NCBI GenBank assembly: GCA_029265815.1
Contig: JAJUGU010000005.1
Coordinates: 62,001 to 126,000 of the forward strand
DNA from: Anaerolineaceae bacterium
GTDB taxonomy: Bacteria; Chloroflexota; Anaerolineae; Anaerolineales; Anaerolineaceae
Direction: 5' to 3'
DNA: 64,000 nt
The notes beneath the pieces were generated by a model that was not told where the DNA came from, did not search any database, and saw nothing but the letters and a program-made list of their open reading frames with translations. Below, in pieces: positions 9,086 to 17,845 of this stretch. A program made the position numbers and the translations under genes. Positions within the stretch are counted from its first letter, which is position 1. Each line of letters starts with the position of its first letter.

Positions 9086-10123
9086 ATGACTTCCAGAAGA
9101 GAAATCCAACCCCTCCTCCCGGGTGAAATTGCTCATACCATTGGCTTAAACGCCAATCATGCAGCCGCCCAAACACGCTTCAAGGAATACCGGTCGCGCC
9201 GTGCTGACGAAACTCTGCGCCGCCAGGATGCTGATCTATCTCTTTTTCATGAATTCCTGGAGCTGCACGGCCTGCGTACTGGAGATCTCTCACAGGAGCC
9301 GGATGCCTGGCGCCCGGTGACCTGGGGGCTGGTGGAAGCTTTTGTCAAATGGCAGCTCAATGAAGGATATGCGATTAAAAGCATCAATGTTCGCCTCTCT
9401 ACTGTGAAATCTTATTCCCGTATGGCCATGCAATGCGGCAGCATCACCCCGCAGGAGTACGCGCTGATCCGTGCGGTACAGGGGTACTCATTCCGAGAAC
9501 AGGTGCGCATCGACCAGCGCCGGCCGATTAAGCGGATCGGCCTGAAAAAAGAAGAACCCGTGCGGATCACAGCCGAGCAGGCGCGGCAGTTGAAAATTCA
9601 ACCCAACACACCACAGGGCAGGCGTGATGCCCTCCTGATGTGCCTGCTGCTCGACCACGGGTTGCGTGTGGGTGAGATCACGAACCTGACCGCTGCTGAT
9701 CTTGACCTGGAAAACGGCACACTGCATTTTTACCGTCCCAAGGTGAGCAAAGAACAGATCCACCGCCTGAGCCGTGACACTTTGCGCGCTTCACTGGCAT
9801 ACAAGAACTGTGGCGATTTACCGGTGAATGGTTTTTTGCTGCGCAGAAGTAAAAAAAATGAAGAGCTGGGTGATCCTGGAATGACAGAACGTGCCGTCAC
9901 TGGGCGTGTGCGACTTTTGGGTGAACGCCTGGGAATTTCAGGGCTTTCAGCGCATGATTGCCGCCATTACTGGGCAACTTCGGCTGCACGCAATGGCACC
10001 GATGCTTTTACATTGCAGGAGGCTGGCGGATGGTCTTCCCTCGCCATGCCGCGCCGGTATATCGACGACAATGAAATTGCGAACGAGGGCATAAAGTTAG
10101 ATAATGAACGGCGCGAAGAATGA
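9086..10123 (+). CDS. Tyrosine recombinase / integrase
   Basis: Site-specific recombinase of 345 residues. An N-terminal SAM-like core-binding domain (residues ~20-140) is followed by the catalytic domain. Catalytic residues are readable in order: Arg in DHGLRVGEI, Lys in the RPKVSKEQ hairpin, HDCRH (His-x-x-Arg), Trp in GGWSS at the usual His/Trp position, and nucleophilic Tyr in RRYID. An in-frame GTG at 9071 is possible, but ATG 9086 is preferred because the -10 lies at 9063-9068. No Shine-Dalgarno is visible. No att repeats, tRNA or phage genes accompany it. It lies beside a truncated permease gene, so it may be the remains of a mobile element or a domesticated recombinase. Confidence 0.9.
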   Translation: MTSRREIQPLLPGEIAHTIGLNANHAAAQTRFKEYRSRRADETLRRQDADLSLFHEFLELHGLRTGDLSQEPDAWRPVTWGLVEAFVKWQLNEGYAIKSINVRLSTVKSYSRMAMQCGSITPQEYALIRAVQGYSFREQVRIDQRRPIKRIGLKKEEPVRITAEQARQLKIQPNTPQGRRDALLMCLLLDHGLRVGEITNLTAADLDLENGTLHFYRPKVSKEQIHRLSRDTLRASLAYKNCGDLPVNGFLLRRSKKNEELGDPGMTERAVTGRVRLLGERLGISGLSAHDCRHYWATSAARNGTDAFTLQEAGGWSSLAMPRRYIDDNEIANEGIKLDNERREE

Positions 10124-10231
10124 TCCAACACAGAAAGTCGGTCTTATCAATAATTGTGAGTTTTGGTGACCTTTTCTTTGAAAAATACAGTCGTAAAAGA
10201 AAATTCATTTCTCCTGACATACAGGTTAATC

Positions 10232-10438
10232 ATGACACAAAAGCATAATCTCTTTTCTAATATGACCCCAGTCGACTGGTTGCTGGCAGCAGGATTCACC
10301 CTGGTGCTCGCCCTTCTTGGGAATTCGCTTTTACCTGAGTTAGGGTGGCTGATTGGAATCCTCGCTGCCCTGGGACTGCTTTATCTGGCCAAACGCAGAC
10401 GTGACCGTATGCAGAATCCTCCATCAAACGGTGAATGA
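10232..10438 (+). CDS. Small two-helix membrane protein, unknown
   Basis: A 68-residue protein. A polar N-terminus (MTQKHNLFSN) is followed by two hydrophobic stretches (~residues 15-32 and 36-52) and a basic C-terminus (AKRRRDRMQ), suggesting a hairpin membrane protein with both ends in the cytosol. The ATG at 10232 is chosen over an upstream in-frame start at 10163 because AGGTTAA lies just before it. It follows the recombinase by ~110 bases in the same direction. No family is recognised. Confidence 0.55.
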   Translation: MTQKHNLFSNMTPVDWLLAAGFTLVLALLGNSLLPELGWLIGILAALGLLYLAKRRRDRMQNPPSNGE

Positions 10439-10473
10439 TCAACGCGACCATAACAGGCAGAGGTGTGCGTAAA

Positions 10474-10510
10474 GCCATGCGTCACTCATGAGCACTGATC
10501 GTGACATGGC
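10474..10510. other. Imperfect inverted repeat upstream of the MerR gene
   Basis: GCCATG-cg-TCAC (10474-10485) can pair with GTGACATGGC (10501-10510), a 10-bp stem with a 2-base bulge. It lies 28 bases before the regulator's ATG. It could end the preceding transcript or act as a binding site; no T-run follows. Confidence 0.4.
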
Positions 10511-10538
10511 ATAGATTGATTCAAAAATAAAGGTAGAG

Positions 10539-11393
10539 ATGAGATTCAAGATTAGTGATATTTCAAAGATGACCGGTATTTCTCCAAGCGGGATACGCTT
10601 TTACGAAAACGCTGGCGTAATTTCTCCGGTACGCGCGAAAAATCAAAAATACCGCGATTATTCCTTGCATGAACTACATCTTTTATTACTCTGTAAGATC
10701 TACCGCGACAGCGGTTTTTCGCTGTCAGAATCGATAAACTTGCTCTATTGTTCAGAAACCGAGCAAATCAAGCATTGTTGTGAACAACAGTATGTCAGAT
10801 TGAGCCTGGAGATTAAAAGAAAACAGATCCTGCTTGAAACCCTTGACCAAAGGATAAAAGATATAACCGATTTTCAAAAAGATCCCCCTTACTACCGCTT
10901 TATGCAGAGCCCGGCATTGCTGCGCATGAAAGTCTGGCAGCCCGGAAAGAACGCTAAAGACGAATCACTTTTTTCGCAGGTTCAGGAATGGTTGAAGTTC
11001 ATTCCATTTGTGGAGTCCTGTCTGATACTTTCGAAAGATGACCTGTACTGCGGGAAGGGCGATCTCGAAACCGATTGGGGGCTAGCAATTGAAGAGCGGC
11101 ACGCACTTCTGTTAAACGTTCCTACAATGCCCAATGTTGAAAGGATCCCTCCGCAGGATTGTTTGAGAGTGGTGATCCAAATCAACGAAGACCTGTCGAT
11201 ACCCGGTGAACAGCTCATTGGCGTTCGAAAATTTATGGCCGAAAAGGAAGTTGAGGCAGCCGGTCCCGCGGTCAGCAGGCTGTTCCTGGCTCAAAACCAT
11301 CGGGATCATATCGTCCGGCGTGATATGCTTTGGATTCCCATTCAGAAAACCTGCCGCAATACGGTTAAGATTAGTAACCTTTCCCAATCGTGA
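10539..11393 (+). CDS. MerR-family transcriptional regulator with effector-binding C-terminus
   Basis: DNA-binding regulator of 284 residues. The N-terminal winged helix (residues 1-70) starts ISDISKMTGISPSGIRFYENAGVISP. A dimerisation coiled coil (~75-115) and a long C-terminal GyrI-like ligand domain follow. MerR proteins twist promoters that have over-long spacers. Exactly such a promoter (19-bp spacer with a perfect dyad) lies downstream at 11416-11446, before the flavin reductase gene, so that gene is the obvious target. The ribosome site AAAGGTAGAG precedes ATG 10539. Its arrangement resembles MerR/LuxR-type regulators that sit beside inducible anaerobic flavin reductases. The ligand is unknown. 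Confidence 0.85.
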   Translation: MRFKISDISKMTGISPSGIRFYENAGVISPVRAKNQKYRDYSLHELHLLLLCKIYRDSGFSLSESINLLYCSETEQIKHCCEQQYVRLSLEIKRKQILLETLDQRIKDITDFQKDPPYYRFMQSPALLRMKVWQPGKNAKDESLFSQVQEWLKFIPFVESCLILSKDDLYCGKGDLETDWGLAIEERHALLLNVPTMPNVERIPPQDCLRVVIQINEDLSIPGEQLIGVRKFMAEKEVEAAGPAVSRLFLAQNHRDHIVRRDMLWIPIQKTCRNTVKISNLSQS

Positions 11394-11415
11394 CAAATGT
11401 CTTGAATACAAAATA

Positions 11416-11446
11416 TTGACTCTACAGTAACTGTAGAGTGTAAAGT
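11416..11446 (+). promoter_or_regulatory. MerR-type promoter with 19-bp spacer and perfect dyad
   Basis: -35 TTGACT (11416-11421), a 19-base spacer, -10 TAAAGT (11441-11446). The spacer is filled by ACTCTACAGT / ACTGTAGAGT (11419-11428 / 11430-11439), a perfect 10-bp inverted repeat around one base. This is the textbook layout of promoters activated by MerR-family regulators, one of which is encoded immediately upstream. Confidence 0.85.
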
Positions 11447-11548
11447 CATTATTAGGCGATTTATGGCAAAGTGTCAATCAATTTATAAGGTCTTGACCTG
11501 ACGCCATATCATTTTTATCCACATTTTATAAAGATGGAGGAAAGTACG

Positions 11549-13285
11549 ATGAGTAGAGAGAAGAAAGTAGATCTGTCACGCCGTAACTTCATGAAAGGTG
11601 CAGTTCTGGCCACTGGCGCCGGTATTCTGGCTGGCTGCGCTCCAAAAGTCGCTGAGACAGCCGCTCCCGGAGAAACTGCTCCTGTGACCGGTGCAACAGC
11701 CATCGACTGGCTGGGCACTGAGCCCGAAATCAGTGACATCGCCGAAACCGTTGAAAGTGATGTGATTGTCATCGGTGCAGGCACAGGCGGCCAGTATGTT
11801 GCCGCATCCGTCCTCGAAAAAGGCCTCAAAGTTATCGTTCTTGAAAAGAACACCACGGTCAGCACCCTGCGCAACGACTGGGGCGCGATCGACTCCAAGT
11901 GGCAGAAGGCGGAAGGCATCAAAATCGATAAAGCCGCTGCATTGCACTACCATCAGATGTACAGCGCTAACCGCATCGACCAGCGCCTGCCAAAGATTTG
12001 GGCAGACGAGAGTGGTGCAGCCATTACCTGGATCGGCGAACTGCTTGAATCTCTTGGCGGAACTTTCTTGTACGAGGGCGGCTACGAACCCGATTTCGAT
12101 CATCCAGCCTCTTACCCGAAATTCCCCACAGGCCACAGCGCTTTCTTTGAAGACGGCTGCGATGGTTCCCCATACATGAAGAAGTACATCGAGAGTTTGG
12201 GCGGTGAGTTCCGCTTCGAGACCACCTTCGTCAAGTTCGAACACGAGGGCAAGAAGGTCACTTCTGCCATCGCCAAAGATAAAAACGGCAAATACATCCG
12301 ATTTGTTGGCAAGAAGGGTATCGTGCTCAGCGCTGGTGGTTACCAGGGCAATCCTGACATGCTGAAAGCCTTGCAGCCCGCAGATGTCATGATCATGACC
12401 CCACCGACCGCTGGTTTGAACACCGGCGACGGCATCAAAGCCTGCCTGTGGATGGGCGCCGCCATGGATGAGGTTCATACAAGCATGCTCTTTGACCGCA
12501 TGGGCCTGCTCCCCAACGAAACCCCCGCTACCATGACCGTCCCCGGTTTCTTCTGGCTTGGTTCACAGCCGTGGCTCAAAGTTAACCTGCGCGGCGAACG
12601 CTTCACCAATGAATCGCTCCCATACGACTTCATTCTACACGCCGCCGCCAAGCAGCCAGGCGCGACCTACTGCGCCATCATGGACTCAAACTGGTTCGAG
12701 CAGGTCACGCAGTTTGAAACCACCGGCTGCTCGCGCATCTACCCGTACCCCAATGGCAGCCAGAACGATGTCTTCAAGACAGCTGGCCTTGAACCCACCG
12801 GAACCGATCTGGCAAAGATCAAAGAGGAATGGACTGCAATCCTGCAAGGGTTACAGGATAGCGGTCACCTGCAGAAGGCTGACACCCCCGAAGAACTTGC
12901 CACCAAGTTGAACATCCCTGCCGACACTTTTGCAGCGACCCTTGCCCGCTACAATGAACTGGCTGCAGCCGGAGAAGACAAGGACTTCTACAAAGATTCC
13001 TACCGCTTCCTGCCCCTCACCAAGCCGCCTTACTTTGGTATCCGCCTCACCGGATGGTTGCTCTGCACCCTCGACGGCATCCGTATCGATACCCAGATGC
13101 GCCCGGTGGACGCCATGAACGAGCCCTTCGAAGGGCTGCATGTCATTGGCGATTCCTCCGGTGGCTACTTTGCCCACACCTACCCCAACCTGTTCACCGG
13201 CTTCGCCAATGGCCGCACCACCACCTTCGCGCGCCGCGTTGCACGCATCCTTGCCGGCGAACCTGTGGATTTACCCGCCGAGTAA
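11549..13285 (+). CDS. Tat-exported lipoprotein FAD-dependent reductase (fumarate reductase flavoprotein family)
   Basis: Exported flavoprotein of 578 residues. A Tat signal (SRRNFMKG) runs into a lipobox (ILAGC), so it is predicted to be anchored outside the membrane. The FAD_binding_2 domain begins with VIVIGAGTGGQYVAAS near residue 75 and ends with the C-terminal FAD segment GDSSGGYFAHTYPNLFTGF. This family reduces fumarate-like or other enone/organic acceptors with electrons from membrane donors; the acceptor here cannot be read. ATG 11549 is used because GGAGG lies 8 bases upstream (another ATG at 11534 lies before it). It is expressed from a MerR-type promoter, ends at its own terminator, and has a close paralogue downstream. 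No haem-binding CxxCH is present. Confidence 0.88.
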   Translation: MSREKKVDLSRRNFMKGAVLATGAGILAGCAPKVAETAAPGETAPVTGATAIDWLGTEPEISDIAETVESDVIVIGAGTGGQYVAASVLEKGLKVIVLEKNTTVSTLRNDWGAIDSKWQKAEGIKIDKAAALHYHQMYSANRIDQRLPKIWADESGAAITWIGELLESLGGTFLYEGGYEPDFDHPASYPKFPTGHSAFFEDGCDGSPYMKKYIESLGGEFRFETTFVKFEHEGKKVTSAIAKDKNGKYIRFVGKKGIVLSAGGYQGNPDMLKALQPADVMIMTPPTAGLNTGDGIKACLWMGAAMDEVHTSMLFDRMGLLPNETPATMTVPGFFWLGSQPWLKVNLRGERFTNESLPYDFILHAAAKQPGATYCAIMDSNWFEQVTQFETTGCSRIYPYPNGSQNDVFKTAGLEPTGTDLAKIKEEWTAILQGLQDSGHLQKADTPEELATKLNIPADTFAATLARYNELAAAGEDKDFYKDSYRFLPLTKPPYFGIRLTGWLLCTLDGIRIDTQMRPVDAMNEPFEGLHVIGDSSGGYFAHTYPNLFTGFANGRTTTFARRVARILAGEPVDLPAE

Positions 13286-13312
13286 ATCAACCAACAGTCG
13301 TCCTTCCAAAAA

Positions 13313-13348
13313 AATACCCCCTGCCCTCACCGGCAGGGGGTATTTGTT
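13313..13348 (+). terminator. Terminator after the first flavin reductase
   Basis: Perfect 13-bp stem AATACCCCCTGCC (13313-13325) / GGCAGGGGGTATT (13332-13344), followed by TGTT. It separates transcription of the two paralogues. Confidence 0.8.
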
Positions 13349-13369
13349 CAGACAACTCTCTTAAATATC

Positions 13370-13398
13370 TTGATTATCGATCTGCGGCGATGTACACT
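13370..13398 (+). promoter_or_regulatory. Promoter of the second flavin reductase
   Basis: TTGATT (13370-13375), 17-base spacer, TACACT (13393-13398). Unlike the first copy it has a normal spacer and no dyad in it. Confidence 0.55.
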
Positions 13399-13442
13399 AT
13401 GATTGATTTCCACAACCTGCCAGCGTCAACTTATATCATTGA

Positions 13443-13466
13443 AAATTTCAGGGAACCCTGAAATTT
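13443..13466. promoter_or_regulatory. Perfect 24-base palindrome in the second reductase's leader
   Basis: AAATTTCAGGG (13443-13453), AA, CCCTGAAATTT (13456-13466). It lies between the predicted +1 and ATG 13500. It may be an operator for an unknown repressor or a 5' stabilising hairpin. Confidence 0.55.
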
Positions 13467-13499
13467 AAAAATATATGATGAGTGAGGAGGAGCTCTGAT

Positions 13500-15206
13500 A
13501 TGAAAAAGACCAGAAAGATAGATATTTCGCGTCGTAATTTCATGAAAGGCATGGCCCTCGCTACGGGGGCGGGCGTTCTGGCAGGCTGTGCGCCAAAGCT
13601 TGTTGAAACAGCCCAGCCGGCTTCTACAGCCGAAGAAGTGGCTGCTGTACAGGATTGGCTGGGGAAAGAGCCAGTGATTGATGACATTTCCGAAACGATC
13701 GAAAGTGACGTCATTGTGATCGGCGCCGGTACCGGCGGCGCGTACGCTGCCGCCAGCTGCCTTGAAAAAGGCCTGAAAGTGGTCATTCTTGAAAAGAACG
13801 CCACAGTCAGCACCCTGCGCAATGACTGGGGTGCAGTCGATTCCAAATGGCAGCTCGAAGAAGGCGTCAAACTCGATCGCGCAGCAATCCTGCACTATCA
13901 TCAAATGTACTGCGCGAACCGCATTGATTCACGCCTGCCCAAGATCTGGCTGAAAGAAAGCGCTGCCGCGATCAACTGGATCGGCGAATTGTTGATCAGC
14001 CGCGGGGCCAGGTTCTACTACGAAGGCGGATACGAGCCTGATTTCTCACCAGCCACCTACCCGAAATTCCCAACCGGGCACAGCGGTGATTTTGACGAAG
14101 GGGTTACGGGTGCATCGATCATGCAGGGGTACATCGAAGAACTCGGCGGAAAGTATTACTTCGAGACTCCCTTCATCAAGTTCGAGCATGAAGGAAAAAA
14201 GGTTACCGCTGCCATTGCTCAGAATAAAGAGGGAAAATATCTGCGCTTCGTGGGCAAAAAGGGTATCGTGCTTGCCACCGGCGGTTATCAGGGCAACCCT
14301 GAGATGCTCAACGCCCTCATGCCGCATGATGTGATGATCATGGCCAAACCATCACCAGGACCCAACACCGGCGACGGCATCAAGGCCTGTCTGTGGATGG
14401 GCGCTGCCATGGATGAGGTTCATACGAGTATGATCTTCGACCGCATGGGGCTGCTGCCCAACGAAACCCCGGCGACCATGACAAAGCCAACCCTCTTCTG
14501 GTGGGGTTCTCAGCCCTGGTTGAAGGTCAACCTGCTGGGTGAACGGTTCACCAATGAGTCCATTCCTTATGACTTCATCGTTCACGCAGCCGCCAAACAA
14601 CCGGGTAAGTGTTATGTCTGTGTATTCGACAGCGACTATTTCAATCAGATCCAGCAATTCCAGACGGTCGGGTGCTCGCGTATCTTCCCGTTCCCCAATG
14701 GCAGCCCCAACGACCGCACCGGCACCGATATGGCTGTGATCGAGCAAAGAGCCAATGAATCTGTAAAAGGATGGCTCGAAAGCGGTCACCTGCAGCAGGC
14801 CGATACGTTTGAAGAACTGGCCAGGAAACTCAACATCCCCGAAACGACCTTTGCAGCGACGGTTGCCCGTTATAACGAACTGGCCGACAAAGGCGTAGAT
14901 GAAGATTTCTATAAGGATTCCTATCGCTTGCTGCCTCTGAAGAAACCGCCTTATTACGGCATCCGCTGCACCGGCATGATCCTCTCCACCATGGACGGAA
15001 TCCGCATCGATACTCAGATGCGCCCACTGGATTCGGAGAACGTGCCCTTTGAGGGTCTCCACGTGGTGGGTGATTCCTCTGGCGGTTACTTTGCCCACAC
15101 CTACCCCAACCTGTTCACCGGTTACTGCAACGGCCGCAACACCACCTACTGCCGCCGTGTGGCCCGTATCCTTGCCGGAGAACCAGTTGAATTACCTGAA
15201 GAATAA
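13500..15206 (+). CDS. Tat-exported lipoprotein FAD-dependent reductase, second copy
   Basis: Paralogue of the preceding gene (568 residues), with near-identical blocks along the whole length: Tat motif SRRNFMKG, lipobox VLAGC, FAD motif VIGAGTGGAYAAAS, and C-terminal GDSSGGYFAHTYPNLFTGY. It has a ~10-residue deletion after the FPNGSPND segment near residue 410, and the surrounding loop differs, so the substrate may differ. The start is ATG 13500, preceded by GAGGAGG. Separate promoter and terminator elements suggest that the two copies are expressed under different conditions. As in the first copy, the electron donor and acceptor are unknown and no cytochrome domain is present. Confidence 0.88.
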   Translation: MKKTRKIDISRRNFMKGMALATGAGVLAGCAPKLVETAQPASTAEEVAAVQDWLGKEPVIDDISETIESDVIVIGAGTGGAYAAASCLEKGLKVVILEKNATVSTLRNDWGAVDSKWQLEEGVKLDRAAILHYHQMYCANRIDSRLPKIWLKESAAAINWIGELLISRGARFYYEGGYEPDFSPATYPKFPTGHSGDFDEGVTGASIMQGYIEELGGKYYFETPFIKFEHEGKKVTAAIAQNKEGKYLRFVGKKGIVLATGGYQGNPEMLNALMPHDVMIMAKPSPGPNTGDGIKACLWMGAAMDEVHTSMIFDRMGLLPNETPATMTKPTLFWWGSQPWLKVNLLGERFTNESIPYDFIVHAAAKQPGKCYVCVFDSDYFNQIQQFQTVGCSRIFPFPNGSPNDRTGTDMAVIEQRANESVKGWLESGHLQQADTFEELARKLNIPETTFAATVARYNELADKGVDEDFYKDSYRLLPLKKPPYYGIRCTGMILSTMDGIRIDTQMRPLDSENVPFEGLHVVGDSSGGYFAHTYPNLFTGYCNGRNTTYCRRVARILAGEPVELPEE

Positions 15207-15235
15207 ACCTATTTAATTCGATTAAGATATTCACG

Positions 15236-15270
15236 CTCATCCCCCGCCCTTCAGCGGGGGATGAGTTTTT
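15236..15270 (+). terminator. Terminator after the second flavin reductase
   Basis: Perfect 12-bp stem CTCATCCCCCGC (15236-15247) / GCGGGGGATGAG (15254-15265) followed by TTTTT. Confidence 0.9.
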
Positions 15271-15333
15271 CTCTGTTAGAAGGGTAGTATTTTAAATGAT
15301 ATAATGGCTATGCGCAATTGCTTGTTCGCCCAC

Positions 15334-16596
15334 TTACTTATTGGCTTCCCACCAGGCGCGCCAGGCAGCAGCATCTTCGCCAAAATCCTGACCGGTGATG
15401 ACCTCCAGAGTATCTGCCACAAGCCACGCCGAGAGTCGCGCCTCGTCTCCCATCTCCATAATCTCAATCAGTGTGGGCACCGCTTCACGAGCGGTCGGGC
15501 CGATCACTTCAAGCGCGTCGAGGGCTGAACTCGCCGTGCTGTAATCCTCTGATTTAACCGCCTCAATGAACAACGGCAATGCAGGAGCTGCAGCCTCCTT
15601 CATTGCAGCTAACGCCTGGATGGTTGTGCTGGCGCCAGCGTAAATTGTATACGTTTCAATTCCAGATCCAAGCTGCTCTTTCAATACCTCCATCAAAACA
15701 GGAACCGCCTGAGGGTCACCGATATTTCCCAGCGCGCGGATGACTTCCATTTTTACCCCGGAATCTGGATCATCGATCATAGCGATCAGATCAGGCACGG
15801 CCTCTTTTGCACTTCCCCCAAAAAGTCCCAGAGTACGCGCAGCCGATTGGCGCGCCACCGGGTCAACATCCTTCAGCATTTCGATTAATACCGGCAATGC
15901 CTGCGATCCAGCCGCGCCCATCTGTGACAGGCTATAACCGGCTGAATTGCGCAAGGAATTGTTACTGGAACGTAAAGCCGAGACCAGCCCGGGTGCACCC
16001 CACCATTCTGAAATCATGGGAATGATCGCCAATCCCCAGGTTTCAGCGTAATCTGCTTCTGCTTTCGAGGGGCAGCTGTAAACAAACGTGATGCCAAAAC
16101 CCTTGCTGGGAGAATAATGACGGAAGAGCTCCATCTCAAGGTCTTTCTCTCCGCTCTTAGAAAGCACAGCGGTGCCATCAGTCGAGGCGTCAAAATAACA
16201 GGTGCCGGCGCCGCCGACCGATTCACCATAAGGAGTGAACTCCAGGTCGATCTTGAGATTCGCCTGACAGTCGCTGCTCTCTCCAATGGTCGTCGCTACA
16301 CCAATGCGGTCAAGGATGGTTTTCAACTCTTCGGCGATGGGCTCACTGACACCCGTCACATCAGAGTACGTTTGGTTCACCTGCAGACACATACTGCTGA
16401 CCGCTGAGACCCAATCCTTTTTGGTCACCTCTGGAAAATGGATCACTCCTCCATTTTCTGTTAGCCCATCCTGCTGTTCCGCACCAGGTTCAGAAGTATC
16501 TCCTGTGATCGGAATCTGTCTGCAACCTGCCAGTATTGCCAGCGCGCAACACAAGAAGCCTATTCCCAGCTCCCGTAAGGGTCTATGTGTTTTCAT
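15334..16596 (-). CDS. Lipoprotein with C-terminal HEAT repeats
   Basis: Predicted surface lipoprotein of 420 residues. A signal peptide ends in ILAGC, then comes a ~180-residue domain with two or three Cys and no recognised family, and then HEAT-like repeats from about residue 205 to 400. The repeats follow the pattern A-x-P-x-L-x-x-x-L/M-x-D, with units such as VPDLIAMIDDPDSGVKMEVIRAL. HEAT solenoids bind proteins; no enzyme motif is seen. Start ATG 16594-16596 is chosen because GGAGGTGG lies 4 bases upstream; a longer in-frame start adds eight unlikely residues. It is a single gene; the 300 bases upstream hold only its presumed promoter. Confidence 0.7.
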   Translation of the reverse strand: MKTHRPLRELGIGFLCCALAILAGCRQIPITGDTSEPGAEQQDGLTENGGVIHFPEVTKKDWVSAVSSMCLQVNQTYSDVTGVSEPIAEELKTILDRIGVATTIGESSDCQANLKIDLEFTPYGESVGGAGTCYFDASTDGTAVLSKSGEKDLEMELFRHYSPSKGFGITFVYSCPSKAEADYAETWGLAIIPMISEWWGAPGLVSALRSSNNSLRNSAGYSLSQMGAAGSQALPVLIEMLKDVDPVARQSAARTLGLFGGSAKEAVPDLIAMIDDPDSGVKMEVIRALGNIGDPQAVPVLMEVLKEQLGSGIETYTIYAGASTTIQALAAMKEAAAPALPLFIEAVKSEDYSTASSALDALEVIGPTAREAVPTLIEIMEMGDEARLSAWLVADTLEVITGQDFGEDAAAWRAWWEANK

Positions 16597-16897
16597 CTTC
16601 CACCTCCAGAAAACCAGCAATCCTTCTCTTGAGACTCAATCATCCTCAAGAAAATTGAAATTTTTCTGGCTTTTTTCTGCATCGGGGTGGAAATTCGGGA
16701 TACTGCGCCAAATGCAGCAAAACGAAGCTACCACGTGGAGTTCTGCCCCCTGAATTGATCATGCCCTGTTCAACCATTACCAGAAAGGGCTTAATTTAGA
16801 CAGCGCCGCTCGCGTGATCCAATTCGATTATACAAAACTGCGCCCCATTTTCAACCGCCACCAGAATCAGGCGCATCCCCTTCGCGCCGGCGGAAGA
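16597..16897. other. Intergenic stretch, nothing recognised
   Basis: About 300 bases between two leftward genes. No conserved ORF, terminator-like hairpin or repeat was identified with confidence. Confidence 0.35.
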
Positions 16898-17548
16898 TTA
16901 TGGCTTTTTAAATCGTACCGTGTAATTCCAGAAATTTCCTTCAACAGCCTCGACCTTGAAGCCTGCTTTTTCACCAATGCGGATGGTCGCTCCGCAGCCG
17001 GGGTAATCGGGGTCTACCAGCAATTCAGTCACCGCCAGGATGGCCTGCGGTTTTAGAACTCGATAAACCTCGGTCAAACAGCGCCGTGGATCAGGGATCT
17101 CCATCAGAGCGGTCACAAGGTAAACGACATCCAGCGAGGAGTCATCAAAGGGCAGCTCATACGCGCTCTGGTGGATCAGCTCAATGCGCCTGCGTAAATC
17201 AACAGGGACCCTGGCGAGATGCCTGAGACAACGCACCAGCATCGCTTCAGCTATATCCAGCCCGAAGACTTTGCCATCCTTCCCCACCGCGTGCGCCGCG
17301 TATGGCAGGAAGAACCCGCCGCCGCAGCCGATCTCGAGCACTTTCTGGCCAGGTTTGATCCCGCTGCGCCGAATCACCTCTACCGGATTTTGCATTTTTT
17401 CACGCAGGCGGCTGTTGAGAAACACAGTAATGAACGCGGGCGCAGGAAAGTGCCAGATGCGGCGCACCAGTCGGATGAGCACCAGGTAAACAGCGATACC
17501 GGCGATCACAAAGCCGAAGATCTTAAGAACTTTTAGCCATCCAGACAT
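16898..17548 (-). CDS. Membrane-anchored SAM-dependent methyltransferase (class I)
   Basis: Methyltransferase of 216 residues with an N-terminal transmembrane helix (~residues 10-28) followed by a Rossmann-type domain. Motif I, VLEIGCGGG, is at 70-78, the acidic SAM-binding LDIAEAM follows near 98, and motif IV, DVVYLVTALMEIPD, near 140. The catalytic domain would lie on the cytosolic face. The anchor suggests a lipid, quinone or other membrane substrate (UbiE-like), but this is inference. It lies 30 bases downstream of a zinc-ribbon gene on the same strand and may be the last gene of that unit. Confidence 0.85.
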   Translation of the reverse strand: MSGWLKVLKIFGFVIAGIAVYLVLIRLVRRIWHFPAPAFITVFLNSRLREKMQNPVEVIRRSGIKPGQKVLEIGCGGGFFLPYAAHAVGKDGKVFGLDIAEAMLVRCLRHLARVPVDLRRRIELIHQSAYELPFDDSSLDVVYLVTALMEIPDPRRCLTEVYRVLKPQAILAVTELLVDPDYPGCGATIRIGEKAGFKVEAVEGNFWNYTVRFKKP

Positions 17549-17578
17549 GTCACCCCTCTTCTTAAAATTTCCGTCCTC

Positions 17579-17845
17579 TTAAAACTCAATGATGAAGATC
17601 ACCACGTACCCCAGCACAAGAAGGCCGCTGAGGGCGATGAACCAGCCGATGAGTTCTCTACGCAGCCTCCTTGCGCGTATGAGCAGAATATTGGCCTTTG
17701 CATTATCCACCTCTCTTAGGCGAACCTCGCAGATATCCACCACCTGCTGCAAAGGATGCAAAGGGCAGCGCCCATGTTCGTTCAACTCCACCGCTGTGCG
17801 GCAGAGAGCGCAATATCCAACTTCAACCAGGGTTTGATCGCTCAT
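17579..17845 (-). CDS. Small zinc-ribbon membrane protein
   Basis: An 88-residue protein. The N-terminal CALC...C-PLHP motif (Cys15, Cys18, Cys29, then His) is a probable zinc ribbon. A charged helical linker and one C-terminal transmembrane helix (~66-86) follow. The whole protein matches the C-terminal third of the next gene upstream (GYCxxC, VELNE, RCPxHP, V-DI, RR-LI-W), so it is a duplicated module. Its ATG overlaps the upstream gene's TGA by four bases, implying coupled translation. No function is known. Confidence 0.7.
   Translation of the reverse strand: MSDQTLVEVGYCALCRTAVELNEHGRCPLHPLQQVVDICEVRLREVDNAKANILLIRARRLRRELIGWFIALSGLLVLGYVVIFIIEF

Noticed and set aside
9086-10438. Intact prophage or integrative element around the recombinase
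   Set aside because: No structural, replication or transfer genes, no att repeats and no tRNA were seen; the flanks are ordinary chromosomal genes.
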